This document shows, piece after piece, positions 53,499 to 63,250 of a DNA stretch of 64,000 bases. Position numbers and translations under genes: made by a program. Source of the DNA: Chryseobacterium gambrini (GTDB lineage Bacteria > Bacteroidota > Bacteroidia > Flavobacteriales > Weeksellaceae); contig NZ_FTOV01000004.1 in the NCBI RefSeq assembly GCF_900156825.1, forward strand, positions 1-64,000, in the 5' to 3' direction. Numbering within the stretch: position 1 is the first letter of the stretch; each line of letters opens with the position of its first letter. The notes under the pieces were generated by a model, which made no database searches, was not told where the DNA came from, and saw nothing but the letters and a program-made list of their open reading frames with translations.

Positions 53499-54010
53499 TT
53501 ACTTGTCAAATCGCCAATTATTAAGAACAATGGTAATGATTGGCTGTGACCACATTTCAAAGTTTTTTAATTTTGGTTTTATTGGAATAATAGAGGTTTC
53601 AAACCATCCTTTCTTTCCGACTACATTTATAATGGCATCATAATTTAAATTTTTGTCAAAAGGATTACTTACCGAAAGCGTCATTCCTTTGTTTTGCCTG
53701 CCGGAAACTTTCTGAGAAAATTCTATTTCTATGGTTTTTAAAGGGTTCTTATTTTCTTTCACAATCTTCATCGTTTGTATCTTATCATCTTTTACTTCTG
53801 TTTCAATAAAAAGATGCTCACCCGGATAAATTTGTAAAATATTATCTTTAACGAATATTTAGATTTTCCAATTTCTTGCTGATAAAATGTCATAGAATCA
53901 ACAGCTATTTTTAAGGTAAACGCTTCACGAAATTCATTTTCATTTTGGGCAAAAACAAATTTTGAAATAATTAAAAAGAATAAGAAAACAAATTTCTGAA
54001 AAATGTTCAT
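53499..54010 (-). pseudogene. exported protein, split by a frameshift
   Basis: The N-terminal part (53792-54010) has a signal peptide (FVFLFFLIISKFVFAQ) and reads FREAFTLKIAVDSMTFYQQEI; the C-terminal part (53499-53771) reads KTIEIEFSQKVSGRQ. A frame-shifted reading between about 53840 and 53870 joins them through QIYPGEHLFIETEVKDDK. One base has been lost or gained here. No family recognised. It is the second frameshift within 2 kb. Confidence 0.6.
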
Positions 54011-54056
54011 GAATAGAGTTTTGTCGCAAATATACTAATTCAAACGAAAATTTTAT

Positions 54057-55772
54057 TTAAACCATCGGCAACACAAAATAAAAAGTACTTCCCTGATTTA
54101 AAGAACTTTTAACGCCGATTTCTCCGTTTTGTTTCTCAATGAAATTTTTGGAAATTGCAAGTCCTAAACCGGTTCCGTTCTGATGCTCTCCCGGAACCTG
54201 AAAATAGCGGTCGAAAATCTGTCGCTGGTATTTCTCTTCAATCCCTTTTCCGGTATCGGTAATGCTGAATTTAATTCCCGAATGTTCTTTTTCAACCAAA
54301 ATCAGGATATTTTCATCCTGAAAAGAATGTTTAATCGCGTTGCTCAGGAAATTATTCATTACCCAGACTGTTTTATCAAAATCAGCCAAAACAAAGTCCT
54401 TTTCATCCGTCAGAAACTGCGTCTGGATCGAAATGTTTTTCTGTTCCGCCAGTTTTTCCACATTTTTTACAGCAGTCTGTACCATTTCTTTTGGAGCGCA
54501 GCTTTCGATATTCAGGCGGATATTTCCGGTTTCCACCTGGGATAAATTCAGCAGTTCTCCCGTAATATCAAGCAGTCTTTGTCCGTCTTCATTAATGCTT
54601 TTTAATAATTCTTTCTGCTGATCATTCAGTTCCCCGAATTTTTGATTTTCCAAAAGCTGAACGCCCATTTTTATGGCAGAAATCGGCGTTTTTAATTCAT
54701 GCGAAATGGTTGCGATAAAGTTGGTTTTTGCAAAATCCAGTTCTTTGAAAGGAGTTATGTTTCTCAGCAGAATAACCTTTCCGATGTATTTTTTTTCCTT
54801 TTCTCCCGTCTTTGTAATATTGATCGGGATTACATCCTGCTCAAAATAATTTTCCTTATTGTCGGTTACAATTTTAATAGGATCTTTCTGCGGATGATTG
54901 ATGTTTTTCAGAAGTTCCCTTATGAGATCATTGTTTACAGCCACTTCATGAACCGTTTTCCCGATAATTTCATCTTTATTGAGATTCGTGATTTTAAGAG
55001 CCTCATCATTAATCATATAAATAAAATGATTTTCGTCCAGACCGATTACAGCATCGTGCATATTATTCACGAGGGTTTCAATCCGTTTTTTATCCATAAG
55101 CTGTTCAGACAAAGTGCTGCTTTCATATTCCTGAAGCTTTTCCGCCATGATGTTGAAAGAATTGGCAAGATCGTTAAACTCTTCACTTCCCCGGAAATGA
55201 ACCCTTTCGTTATAATTTTTATTCGCAATCTGCCGGATGCTGAACGTAAGCTGACTGATGGGTTCCGCAATCGTCTGAGGAAGATTAAAAACAAGCGTGA
55301 TCGCAATTAAAAAACAGATGGTTCCGAGACAGGCGATCCAGAACGTCGCATTTTCTGCCGTAATGATGGCAATATCGCTTTTTCGCTCAATTCCTTTCAT
55401 ATTCAGAGACATGATTTTTACCAGATCTTCACGAATCAGTTTTTCCTTTTCCGGTGAAGGATCATGGATGTAGCTGTTGAAATGAAGATTAAGATTCTGG
55501 GTAGCTTCCTTCTCTCCGAATTCCGTTAAATTTCTTTCCTGAAGAAGATTATTTTTCTTAAAATCTTTAATGGCAACTGCGCTGTCGGTTTTCATTTTAT
55601 CCAGAGCCAGAAGCATATTCTGAGAAAATTCCAGACTGTTGTAATTGGCGATAAGAATTTTTTCTGTATCAGATTTCAGTTTATTGATGTAAAAAGACCC
55701 GATAACCGATAGCAAAACAATCAGCACAAATAAAAGACCTACTCCGAGGGTGAGTTTCGTTTTTAGTTTCAT
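54057..55772 (-). CDS. sensor histidine kinase of the Kdp locus
   Basis: 571 residues. Two transmembrane helices (about 9-29 and 145-163) flank a periplasmic sensor of about 110 residues; then HAMP (about 165-215), PAS (about 230-340), phospho-acceptor H358 (ATISHELKTPISAI), and the ATPase domain with N box and G boxes (MNNFLSNAIKHS, FSITDTGKGIEEKY, GTGLGLAISKNF). It starts 6 bp after the short KdpD stop, so the two together probably do the work of the single E. coli KdpD. Not fused to a receiver. Confidence 0.85.
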   Translation of the reverse strand: MKLKTKLTLGVGLLFVLIVLLSVIGSFYINKLKSDTEKILIANYNSLEFSQNMLLALDKMKTDSAVAIKDFKKNNLLQERNLTEFGEKEATQNLNLHFNSYIHDPSPEKEKLIREDLVKIMSLNMKGIERKSDIAIITAENATFWIACLGTICFLIAITLVFNLPQTIAEPISQLTFSIRQIANKNYNERVHFRGSEEFNDLANSFNIMAEKLQEYESSTLSEQLMDKKRIETLVNNMHDAVIGLDENHFIYMINDEALKITNLNKDEIIGKTVHEVAVNNDLIRELLKNINHPQKDPIKIVTDNKENYFEQDVIPINITKTGEKEKKYIGKVILLRNITPFKELDFAKTNFIATISHELKTPISAIKMGVQLLENQKFGELNDQQKELLKSINEDGQRLLDITGELLNLSQVETGNIRLNIESCAPKEMVQTAVKNVEKLAEQKNISIQTQFLTDEKDFVLADFDKTVWVMNNFLSNAIKHSFQDENILILVEKEHSGIKFSITDTGKGIEEKYQRQIFDRYFQVPGEHQNGTGLGLAISKNFIEKQNGEIGVKSSLNQGSTFYFVLPMV

Positions 55773-55778
55773 TGCATT

Positions 55779-56888
55779 CTAAGATAAAATAATAATGTCG
55801 ATCTGTCTTTCATTCAGTCGGTTCATTAAAGTGTAAATCCAGCTGTAGCCGAAAATTCTCTGTAGAAGATGAGCGTGCGGTTTTCCGATGCATACGGTGG
55901 TGATGTTATGCGCAATCACGTAGTCCAGAATTCCTTTATGAATACTGCTTTCCTTCTGCCGGATCACTTTGGCTCCCAATTCCTGAGCTAAATTAAAATT
56001 ATTAATCAGAAATCGCTGCTTGTTCAGGGCAATTTTTTCAGGATTTTCTGATGGTTTCTGGATGTAAAGAACGGTCCACGGACTGTTGTAATAACTTGCC
56101 AGTCTTGCCGTTTTCCGAATGATATTTTTGGCTATTTTCTCGTTGCTGCTGATGCAGGCAAGAAATTTTATGGGTTTAAAATTCTCGGTTTTGATCTCTG
56201 TTTCTACCTTTCTTTCAACATGGGTTGCCACTTCTTTTAAAGCCAGTTCCCGAAGCTGCAAAATATGTCCGCTCTGGAAAAAATTGCTTAAAGCCGTCTG
56301 GATTTTCTCTTTTTTGTAAATTTTTCCTTCTTTCAGGCGAGTTAGAAGTTCGTCGGCGGTTAAATCGATATTCACGACCTCATCCGCCAGAGCCAGAATT
56401 TTATCGGGGACACGTTCCGAGACTTCTATTCCGGTGATCTTTTTTACTTCTTCATTCAGGCTTTCAATATGCTGAATATTCATCGCACTGATGACGTTGA
56501 TTCCATTATCCAGAATTTCCAGAACATCCTGCCATCTTTTTTTATTTTTGGAACCTTCAATGTTTGTGTGAGCCAGTTCGTCCACCAAAACAACTTCGGG
56601 ATGGGTATTAATAATGGTCTGAAGATCCATTTCCTCCAGATTTTTACCTTTATAAAAAGAAGACCGTCTCGGTATTTCAGGGATTCCGTCTGTTAAAGCG
56701 ACAGTTTCTTCTCTTCCGTGGGTTTCGATGTAGCCAATTTTTACGTCAATTCCGTTTCGCAAAAGAGCATGCGCTTCCTGAAGCATACGGAAGGTTTTTC
56801 CTACACCCGCGCTCATTCCGATGTAGATTTTAAATTTCCCTTTTCTGGATTTCTGGATGAGTTCTAAAAAATCTTTTGCTGAAGACAT
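55779..56888 (-). CDS. kdpD: short KdpD: sensor domain without kinase
   Basis: 369 residues. Residues about 20-230 are the KdpD domain with Walker A GMSAGVGKT (24-32) and the following EETVALTDGIPEIPRRSSF; residues about 240-365 are a universal-stress-protein-like domain (ACISSNEKIAKNIIRKTARL, then HAHLLQRIFGYSWIYTLMNR). E. coli KdpD is about 894 residues and continues with membrane, GAF and kinase parts, which are missing here. The downstream kinase gene (54057-55772) may supply the kinase function. Confidence 0.88.
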   Translation of the reverse strand: MSSAKDFLELIQKSRKGKFKIYIGMSAGVGKTFRMLQEAHALLRNGIDVKIGYIETHGREETVALTDGIPEIPRRSSFYKGKNLEEMDLQTIINTHPEVVLVDELAHTNIEGSKNKKRWQDVLEILDNGINVISAMNIQHIESLNEEVKKITGIEVSERVPDKILALADEVVNIDLTADELLTRLKEGKIYKKEKIQTALSNFFQSGHILQLRELALKEVATHVERKVETEIKTENFKPIKFLACISSNEKIAKNIIRKTARLASYYNSPWTVLYIQKPSENPEKIALNKQRFLINNFNLAQELGAKVIRQKESSIHKGILDYVIAHNITTVCIGKPHAHLLQRIFGYSWIYTLMNRLNERQIDIIILS

Positions 56889-56924
56889 TTTTTGACTTTT
56901 TTTATAATGGATTTATTTAATTAC

Positions 56925-56957
56925 AAACCTAACAGGTTTTTAAAACCTGTTAGGTTT
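56925..56957. repeat. 16-bp perfect palindrome
   Basis: AAACCTAACAGGTTTT pairs with AAAACCTGTTAGGTTT around one T. This palindrome type recurs in flavobacterial genomes as a dispersed element. It lies between the barrel gene and the short kdpD gene and could also act as a terminator or processing site. Confidence 0.5.
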
Positions 56958-57013
56958 CCCATCTTAGAATTACTAAACTTTTAAAACTAAATCTAAGTTG
57001 ATGCAGTCTTTTC

Positions 57014-58099
57014 TCAGAACCAGGCTGCTAAACTGGTGGTGATGAAAAAATTTCCCTGTCTGAAATTGTCGTTTTTCACAAAAATGGCATCTTTGGAAGT
57101 AAATCCTCTTGCTTCCGTACGGAAAACCACATTTTTCAGGATCTGATAATCGACATTCAGAGAATATCCGAAAGTCTGAAATCCATTAGGCGTTTCCGTA
57201 GCGATGATAACCCCGTTTTTGTCGCTGAAATATTCCACACGTCCCGCAAGACTCCACTGATCGTCAAACTGATACTTCATCAATACGTTTGGAGAATACC
57301 AAAGGTTGTAGCTTTCACTTCCTTTTTCTTTCTGTTCGGCTCCGACATCAAAACCTAACGTCGTTGAGAAATGATCTGTCAACTGAAAATTTCCGTACAG
57401 ATCATGGAAGTAACGCATTCTTTTATCATCCTGCGGTTTATCGTTTCCTATGAATGAACTGCTGTTCAGTGTAATCTTATCGTTGGGTTTAAAAGTTATC
57501 TGATGCCCGAAAGAAAGACTTTTATTTCCTTCAGCTTTTGCAATTCTCTGCCATCCGTTTAAAACAAGACCGCTCAGAAACCATTTTCCGTTATCCGAAG
57601 TGTAAGAAACTTTGGCTCCGGTCTCGAAATAGGGAGAATTTTCTGCCGCGAGACTTCTGGTAAGATTAACGTTATCTTTCCCGATTGCGCTTTCCCAGCC
57701 AATGTGTGACGGCATGATCCCTGCATCGATCCACAGATTTTTTGTTTTGGAAATTTTAATCCCGATATTCGCTTCATTTACATATTTCAGAGCGTCCTGT
57801 TCCGCAGCCAGATTATCCTGTGCATAAGTTCCCGCCATCAGAGCGAGATTGGCGCGCATCCTGTCGTTTTCATAGTTGGCTTTAATGAATCCTAAATTGA
57901 GGTTAACTTCATTGTGCCTGTTGTAGCTGTACAAAAAGTTCTGGCGGTTTCCTCCGGAAGGTTCATTGAAATCATAGGTGTAAAAAAGTTCAGCGTAAGC
58001 AGAGATTTTCAGCTTGGCATCGGTTTTTGCAGAGTCTGTGTTTTGTGCCTTCGGTAAGAAAAATCCTGCCAATAAGAATGCCGCAATATATTTTTTCAT
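57014..58099 (-). CDS. outer-membrane beta-barrel, porin-like, in the kdp operon
   Basis: 361 residues with a signal peptide (1-18, FLPKAQ). The body is a series of amphipathic strands of a putative porin (OmpL/BBP2-like): KLKISAYAELFYTYDFNEPS, NIGIKISKTKNLWIDAGIM, GWESAIGKDNVNLTRSLA; it ends with the aromatic KVVFRTEARGF and FFITTSLAAWF typical of the last strand of an outer-membrane protein. It begins 11 bp after kdpC. A barrel beside a K+ pump suggests a route for K+ across the outer membrane. That is inferred. Confidence 0.8.
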   Translation of the reverse strand: MKKYIAAFLLAGFFLPKAQNTDSAKTDAKLKISAYAELFYTYDFNEPSGGNRQNFLYSYNRHNEVNLNLGFIKANYENDRMRANLALMAGTYAQDNLAAEQDALKYVNEANIGIKISKTKNLWIDAGIMPSHIGWESAIGKDNVNLTRSLAAENSPYFETGAKVSYTSDNGKWFLSGLVLNGWQRIAKAEGNKSLSFGHQITFKPNDKITLNSSSFIGNDKPQDDKRMRYFHDLYGNFQLTDHFSTTLGFDVGAEQKEKGSESYNLWYSPNVLMKYQFDDQWSLAGRVEYFSDKNGVIIATETPNGFQTFGYSLNVDYQILKNVVFRTEARGFTSKDAIFVKNDNFRQGNFFITTSLAAWF

Positions 58100-58110
58100 A
58101 AAATTTTACT

Positions 58111-58659
58111 TTATTTAAGCTGATCCAGAGCAATATTAAGTTTCAATACATTTACTTTTGACGGACCGAAAATAGATGTTTCTGTTTGATTTTTGATAAG
58201 TTGTTCCAGTTTTTCTGAACTGATATTTCTGTTTTTTGCCACTCTTTTAACCTGATAAAAAGCGCCTTCCGGAGAAATATCCGGATCAAGTCCGCTTCCG
58301 CTTGCCGTTACCAGTTCTACAGGTACTTTTGCGTTCTGCATTTCGGGATTCATCATTTTTAAAGTGTCAATTCTTTTCTGTACGGTCTGAAGATATTCCT
58401 CATTACTCGGTCCTTTATTGCTTCCCGCACTTCCTGCTGCATTGTAATCTACCGCAGAAGGACGACCGTGAAAATACTTCGAAGACGTAAAATTCTGTCC
58501 GATATTGGCGTAAAATTTCTGTCCTTTAAAATTAATAATTTCTGCATTTCCCTGAGTCGGTAAAACTTTAGAACCTGCGTAAACAATTCCTAAATATATT
58601 CCGACAATTACAAGCATCACCAATGTAAGTCTGGATGCTGATAAAATATGATTTTTCAT
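58111..58659 (-). CDS. kdpC: potassium-transporting ATPase subunit C
   Basis: 182 residues, with one N-terminal membrane anchor (SASRLTLVMLVIVGIYLGIV) and the family motifs SSKYFHGRPSAVDYNAAGSA and VTASGSGLDPDISPEGAFYQ. KdpC helps K+ or ATP binding in the KdpFABC complex. Directly after kdpB in the operon, with a repeat-rich 101-bp gap. Confidence 0.95.
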   Translation of the reverse strand: MKNHILSASRLTLVMLVIVGIYLGIVYAGSKVLPTQGNAEIINFKGQKFYANIGQNFTSSKYFHGRPSAVDYNAAGSAGSNKGPSNEEYLQTVQKRIDTLKMMNPEMQNAKVPVELVTASGSGLDPDISPEGAFYQVKRVAKNRNISSEKLEQLIKNQTETSIFGPSKVNVLKLNIALDQLK

Positions 58660-58689
58660 TTGAATTAAATTTTTGAGTTGAGTGGATAG

Positions 58690-58765
58690 AAGATGGAAGA
58701 AGGATGACGGAAGTTAAAATATTACGTTTCATTTCCAGCTTCCAGCTTCAAACTTCCAGCCTAAT
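58690..58765. repeat. GAAGATGGAAG / CTTCCAGCTTC repeat between kdpB and kdpC
   Basis: Purine-rich GAAGATGGAAGAAGGAT and pyrimidine-rich TTCCAGCTTCCAGCTTC phrases face each other in an imperfect inverted repeat. Similar low-complexity elements are spread through related genomes. Confidence 0.4.
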
Positions 58766-60800
58766 AAAAAAGACTTATAACTAAATCGATGAGCTTTATT
58801 CCGAAAAACGGGGCAATAATTCCACCCAGTCCGTAGATCAAGAGATTTCTTCTTAGCAGTGCGCTGGCTCCGATCGGTTTGTAAGCAACTCCTTTCAAAG
58901 CTAAAGGAATAAGGATCGGGATGATGATGGCGTTAAAAATAATCGCAGATAAAATCGCAGACTCAGGGCTGTGAAGATTCATAATATTCAGCTTCTGAAG
59001 CGCCGGAATAAACGTGATGAACAATGCCGGAATAATTGCAAAATACTTGGCAACATCATTCGCAATACTGAAAGTTGTTAACGTTCCGCGTGTCATCAGT
59101 AACTGTTTCCCGATTTCCACAATTTCAATAAGTTTCGTAGGATCATTATCTAAATCCACCATATTTCCTGCTTCTTTGGCTGCCTGTGTTCCGCTGTTCA
59201 TTGCTACGCCCACATCGGCTTGTGCAAGTGCGGGAGCATCGTTGGTTCCGTCTCCCATCATGGCGACCAGTTTTCCTTCCTGCTGTTCTTTTTTAATATA
59301 GTTCATCTTATCTTCCGGTTTTGCTTCGGCGATAAAATCGTCCACTCCGGCTTTCTCAGCGATAAATTTTGCCGTTAAAGGGTTGTCTCCGGTTACCATT
59401 ACCGTTTTCACGCCCATCTTTCTTAACCTCTGAAAACGCTCCTGAATTCCTGTTTTGATGATATCCTGAAGCTCGATAACTCCCCATACTTTTTCATTAA
59501 CAGAAACCACCAAAGGAGTTCCTCCGTTTTCAGAAATTCTGGTAACGGCTTCCTGTGTTTCGGAAGGGAAAATATTTCCCGCTTTTTCTGTCAGTTTTTT
59601 AATCGTGTCATAGGCTCCCTTTCGGATTCTCGTGTTTTCAAAATCGATTCCTGAAGTTCGGGTTTCAGCCGTAAAATCAATGTAAACCGGATTGGGAACA
59701 AGTAAATCTTCGGATTTTAACTGGCTTAATTCGATGATCGATTTTCCTTCGGGCGTTTCATCCGCAACGGAACTCAGTGCCGAAGCTTTAATGAATTCAT
59801 CAAGCTGAATTCCATTTGAAGGATGAAATTGGGTTGCTTTACGGTTTCCGATGGTAATGGTTCCTGTTTTATCCAGAAGCAGTACATCAATATCTCCCGC
59901 AGTTTCAACGGCTTTACCGCTTTTGGTGATCACGTTGGCTCTCAAAGCTCTGTCCATTCCCGCGATTCCGATTGCAGAAAGCAGACCGCCAATCGTTGTG
60001 GGAATCAAACAAACGAAAAGTGAGATAAATGCCGCAATGGTAATCGGTGTCTGCGCGTAGTCTGCAAAAGGTTTCAGGGTAACGGTTACGATAATAAAGG
60101 TTAGCGTAAAGCCTGCTAAAAGTATGGTTAATGCGATTTCGTTGGGTGTTTTCTGTCGGGAAGCACCTTCCACAAGAGCAATCATTTTATCTAAGAAAGA
60201 TTCTCCCGGTTTGGTGGTTACTTTTACTTTTATTCTGTCGGAAAGGACTTTTGTACCTCCTGTTACGGAACTTTTGTCTCCTCCTGCTTCACGGATAACA
60301 GGTGCGCTTTCTCCAGTGATGGCAGATTCGTCGATGGTTGCAAGACCTTCGATAATTTCTCCGTCCATCGGGATTTGGTCTCCGGCTTCGCAAAGGAAAA
60401 TATCGCCCAGTTTCATTTCGGCAGATTTTTTCATCACGGTTTCTACCTGAAATCCCTGTTTGTTGCTTACGACAACTTTTGCGGGAGTTTCCTCACGGGT
60501 TTTTCGTAAAGTATCCGCTTGCGCTTTTCCTCTTGCTTCAGCAATGGCTTCGGCAAAATTGGCGAATAAAACCGTAAAAAATAAGATAACGAATACTAAA
60601 AAATTATAGCTGAAACTGCCTTGAGACTTGTCTCCGGTAAGGCTGAACAGGCTTACAATAAGCATGACAACCGTTCCGATCTCTACGAGAAACATGACAG
60701 GATTTTTAAACATGATTTTCGGATTCAGTTTTACGAAAGACTGTTTGATGGCTTCGTTTACCAAATCTTTTTGAAACAATGTCTGAGATTGATTTTTCAT
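58761..60800 (-). CDS. kdpB: potassium-transporting ATPase subunit B (P-type ATPase)
   Basis: 679 residues, the normal length. Phosphorylation motif [10 protein letters not shown] with D310, TGES-type actuator loop ([11 protein letters not shown]), and [20 protein letters not shown] hinge. Membrane helices surround them ([20 protein letters not shown]). It energises K+ import through KdpA. Nothing unusual beyond a 305-bp gap to the kdpA gene upstream. Confidence 0.97.
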   Translation of the reverse strand: MKNQSQTLFQKDLVNEAIKQSFVKLNPKIMFKNPVMFLVEIGTVVMLIVSLFSLTGDKSQGSFSYNFLVFVILFFTVLFANFAEAIAEARGKAQADTLRKTREETPAKVVVSNKQGFQVETVMKKSAEMKLGDIFLCEAGDQIPMDGEIIEGLATIDESAITGESAPVIREAGGDKSSVTGGTKVLSDRIKVKVTTKPGESFLDKMIALVEGASRQKTPNEIALTILLAGFTLTFIIVTVTLKPFADYAQTPITIAAFISLFVCLIPTTIGGLLSAIGIAGMDRALRANVITKSGKAVETAGDIDVLLLDKTGTITIGNRKATQFHPSNGIQLDEFIKASALSSVADETPEGKSIIELSQLKSEDLLVPNPVYIDFTAETRTSGIDFENTRIRKGAYDTIKKLTEKAGNIFPSETQEAVTRISENGGTPLVVSVNEKVWGVIELQDIIKTGIQERFQRLRKMGVKTVMVTGDNPLTAKFIAEKAGVDDFIAEAKPEDKMNYIKKEQQEGKLVAMMGDGTNDAPALAQADVGVAMNSGTQAAKEAGNMVDLDNDPTKLIEIVEIGKQLLMTRGTLTTFSIANDVAKYFAIIPALFITFIPALQKLNIMNLHSPESAILSAIIFNAIIIPILIPLALKGVAYKPIGASALLRRNLLIYGLGGIIAPFFGIKLIDLVISLFY

Positions 60801-61105
60801 TTTGTTTTGAAAGTGTTATATCATTGGAAACCAAAATCAACCATTAAAGCAAATTAATATTAAAGAATAAAAATGGATAATATTAGTTGGGTATGGATGA
60901 AAATTGAGACTAGTTTTCTTTATATAATCTGCTTAATGGTTTGAATTGATTTTTGAATTAAATTTTTCTTTTTTGAAGCATTAAGATTTATTTAAGAAGC
61001 GAAGTTTAATCAAGAAATTCAAAGAATATTTTAAACTTAATAATTTGATAAGATTAATTTTTTTAACGTCTTAAATAAGTCTTAATGGTTCAATTATTTA
61101 ATTTT
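60801..61105. other. 305-bp gap between kdpA and kdpB with an 18-bp inverted repeat
   Basis: The arms lie at 60980-60997 (CATTAAGATTTATTTAAG) and 61070-61087, with 17 of 18 bases complementary and a 72-base loop. An inner AAGTTTAA/TTAAACTT pair may stack. No ORF with family signature is seen. Elsewhere kdpA and kdpB are usually only a few bases apart. Confidence 0.45.
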
Positions 61106-62800
61106 TTATTTAGAAAAATACTGAAGCTGTTCTGCAATCGGACCTAAAGTAAGGGCAGGGAAGAAGGACAGCGCAGCGATCAGAAGAATAACGGCTAACG
61201 TCATAAATCCGAAAGTGGCAGTATCTGTCTTCAGCGTTCCCGAGCTTTCAGGAATGTATTTTTTCTGTGCCAGTAATCCTGCGATTGCTACCGGACCGAT
61301 AATCGGGATAAATCTTGATAATAAAAGCACAATTCCTGTGGAAATGTTCCACCACGGAGTATTGTCTCCCAAACCTTCAAAACCGGAACCGTTGTTTGCA
61401 GATGATGAGGTAAATTCGTACAGCATTTCACTAAAGCCATGGAAACCGGGATTATTAAGCGTTTTTGCTCCGAATTCAGGCAGATAAGCTGTTAGAGCTG
61501 TTCCTACCAAGATCAGAAAAGGATGGAATAAAGCTACAATCATCGCGATCTTCATTTCTTTAGCTTCAATTTTTTTGCCTAAAAATTCAGGCGTTCTTCC
61601 CACCATTAATCCGCTGATGAATACGGCAAGAATAATGAAAATGAAATAGTTAAGAATTCCGACTCCGCATCCGCCGTAGAAACAGTTGATCATCATGGCA
61701 AGAAGCTCATTCATTCCCGAAAGCGGCATCGTACTGTCATGCATCGCGTTTACAGATCCTGTTGAAATAACGGTTGTAGCAATGCTCCAGTACGCTGAAG
61801 CAGCACTTCCGAAACGGATTTCTTTACCTTCCATCGCTCCAAGATGAGAATCAGCTCCCATTTGGGTAATCAGAGGGTTCCCGTTGGTTTCGTTAATAAC
61901 GTTCGGAACGGTTAAAGCCAGAAAACCAATCGTCATGACAGCAAAAATCGTCCAGGAAAGTTTTCTTTTCTTCAAATAAAATCCTAAAGCAAAAACCAAA
62001 GCGAATGGAATAATCATCTGAACAATCATTTCTGTCATATTGGTCGTATAATTCGGGTTTTCTAACGGATGCGCTGAGTTAGCTCCGAAGAATCCTCCTC
62101 CGTTTGTTCCCAGATGTTTGATGGCAACAAAAGCGGCAACCGGACCTCGTGAAACATCTATTTTAGCTCCTTCCATAGTGGTAGTGTGGTCTTTTCCTTC
62201 GAAAGTCATCGGACTTCCGTTGGAAGAAAGGATGAAAGCAACCACAATGCTTAAAGGCAATAAAATACGGATCACAGATTTGGTGAAGAAATCGTAAAAA
62301 TTCCCCAGTTCTGTTGTCGTTTTATCTCTGAAAGCTTTGAATAGAACTGCCATTGCAGCCATTCCTGTCGCAGCAGAGACAAACTGTAAGAACATTAAAT
62401 ACAACTGACTGAAATAGCTGACTCCCGTTTCTCCGGAATAGTGCTGCAAATTACAGTTGACTAAAAAAGAGATGGCGGTATTAAAGGCTAAATCCGGCGA
62501 CATATCCGGGTTTGCGTCCGGATTCAAAGGAAGCCAGGACTGATTCAGCAGAATAAAAAAGGCAAGAATAAACCATACAAAATTGATGGTTAACATCGCA
62601 GACATATTCTGTTTCCAGGTCATTTGACGGTTCGGATTGATGCCTGAGATTTTATAGATCAGATTTTCAGCGGGCTGAAAAATTTTGTCTAAAAAGGTTT
62701 TTTTGTAGCCGTATACATTAGCAATATATTTTCCGAGAAAAATACCAATCACTAATGTAATCGTGAACATGGCAATAATGCCTAAAATTTCTGTGTTCAT
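61106..62800 (-). CDS. kdpA: potassium-transporting ATPase subunit A
   Basis: 564 residues with about ten membrane helices. The K+ selectivity loops are visible: NTAISFLVNCNLQHYSGETG, HLGTNGGGFFGANSAHPLEN and ATTVISTGSVNAMHD, the pattern of a KdpA. It is the high-affinity K+ translocating subunit. Starts 9 bp after kdpF. Confidence 0.97.
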   Translation of the reverse strand: MNTEILGIIAMFTITLVIGIFLGKYIANVYGYKKTFLDKIFQPAENLIYKISGINPNRQMTWKQNMSAMLTINFVWFILAFFILLNQSWLPLNPDANPDMSPDLAFNTAISFLVNCNLQHYSGETGVSYFSQLYLMFLQFVSAATGMAAMAVLFKAFRDKTTTELGNFYDFFTKSVIRILLPLSIVVAFILSSNGSPMTFEGKDHTTTMEGAKIDVSRGPVAAFVAIKHLGTNGGGFFGANSAHPLENPNYTTNMTEMIVQMIIPFALVFALGFYLKKRKLSWTIFAVMTIGFLALTVPNVINETNGNPLITQMGADSHLGAMEGKEIRFGSAASAYWSIATTVISTGSVNAMHDSTMPLSGMNELLAMMINCFYGGCGVGILNYFIFIILAVFISGLMVGRTPEFLGKKIEAKEMKIAMIVALFHPFLILVGTALTAYLPEFGAKTLNNPGFHGFSEMLYEFTSSSANNGSGFEGLGDNTPWWNISTGIVLLLSRFIPIIGPVAIAGLLAQKKYIPESSGTLKTDTATFGFMTLAVILLIAALSFFPALTLGPIAEQLQYFSK

Positions 62801-62809
62801 TATTTTTGG

Positions 62810-62887
62810 TTAAAATTTTTCAGGTTTTATTAATACATAGCAGATGTACACAAAGGCGATAACGGATAGGAAAAATAAACTCCACAT
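62810..62887 (-). CDS. kdpF: KdpF, small stabilising subunit
   Basis: A 25-residue single-span peptide (WSLFFLSVIAFVYICYVLIK), the length and hydrophobic profile of KdpF, located 9 bp before kdpA. KdpF stabilises the KdpABC complex with the membrane. It is shorter than the usual ORF cut-off. Confidence 0.8.
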   Translation of the reverse strand: MWSLFFLSVIAFVYICYVLIKPEKF

Positions 62888-62892
62888 AATTT

Positions 62893-62976
62893 TTATATTT
62901 TATCAAAAAATTCAACGGATTTGTAAGAGATCCAGAATAATAAGGCGCTGAGAAGAATTAAAACTATCAACATCAT
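62893..62976 (-). CDS. 27-residue membrane peptide in the kdp operon
   Basis: It reads MMLIVLILLSALLFWISYK and a short charged tail. One membrane span. It stops 5 bp before kdpF, and its ATG overlaps the stop of the upstream mini-ORF (ATGA), a coupled arrangement. It resembles KdpF in size only. Not a known Kdp subunit to me. Confidence 0.5.
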   Translation of the reverse strand: MMLIVLILLSALLFWISYKSVEFFDKI

Positions 62977-63080
62977 ACGGCAACAATTAAGGTTAATAAA
63001 GTAAATACTACGTAAGATACCATCAGCAGACTCAGTTTTGAGTGCTCCCGTTCTCTGAACGTTTTTCTTGAAATTGTCAT
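62973..63080 (-). CDS. 35-residue membrane peptide at the head of the kdp operon
   Basis: A basic start (MTISRKTFREREHSKLSL) followed by one membrane span (LLMVSYVVFTLLTLIVAV). It is the first of three tandem mini-ORFs before kdpA, each with a single span and minimal gaps. Function unknown. It may be an extra Kdp regulator or stabiliser. Confidence 0.5.
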   Translation of the reverse strand: MTISRKTFREREHSKLSLLMVSYVVFTLLTLIVAV

Positions 63081-63199
63081 TTTATAAATATTTTATTCAG
63101 ACTGACAATGCCAAAAGAAGTTCCATTGTTGTTTAGATTAATTTAATTAATTGAAAATGAGTGTTTTGGTTATATTTCATCATGTGCCAAAAAACAGAA

Positions 63200-63250
63200 A
63201 AACCTATCAAAATGATAGGCTCGTTATTAAAATGATAGGTTTTATTTTTT
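63200..63250 (-). terminator. terminator between the sigma-54 regulator and kdp genes
   Basis: Two copies of AAAATGATAGG follow CCTATC, giving alternative hairpins (CCTATCA/TGATAGG). On the minus strand the stem CCTATCATTTTGATAGG is followed by TTTTTCTGTTTTTT. The surrounding 63081-63483 holds no gene, only this structure and the presumed kdp promoter region. Confidence 0.65.

Noticed and set aside
54699..55310. Long plus-strand ORF opposite the histidine kinase
   Set aside because: It is a shadow of the kinase gene, Phe/Ile-rich and without any family features.
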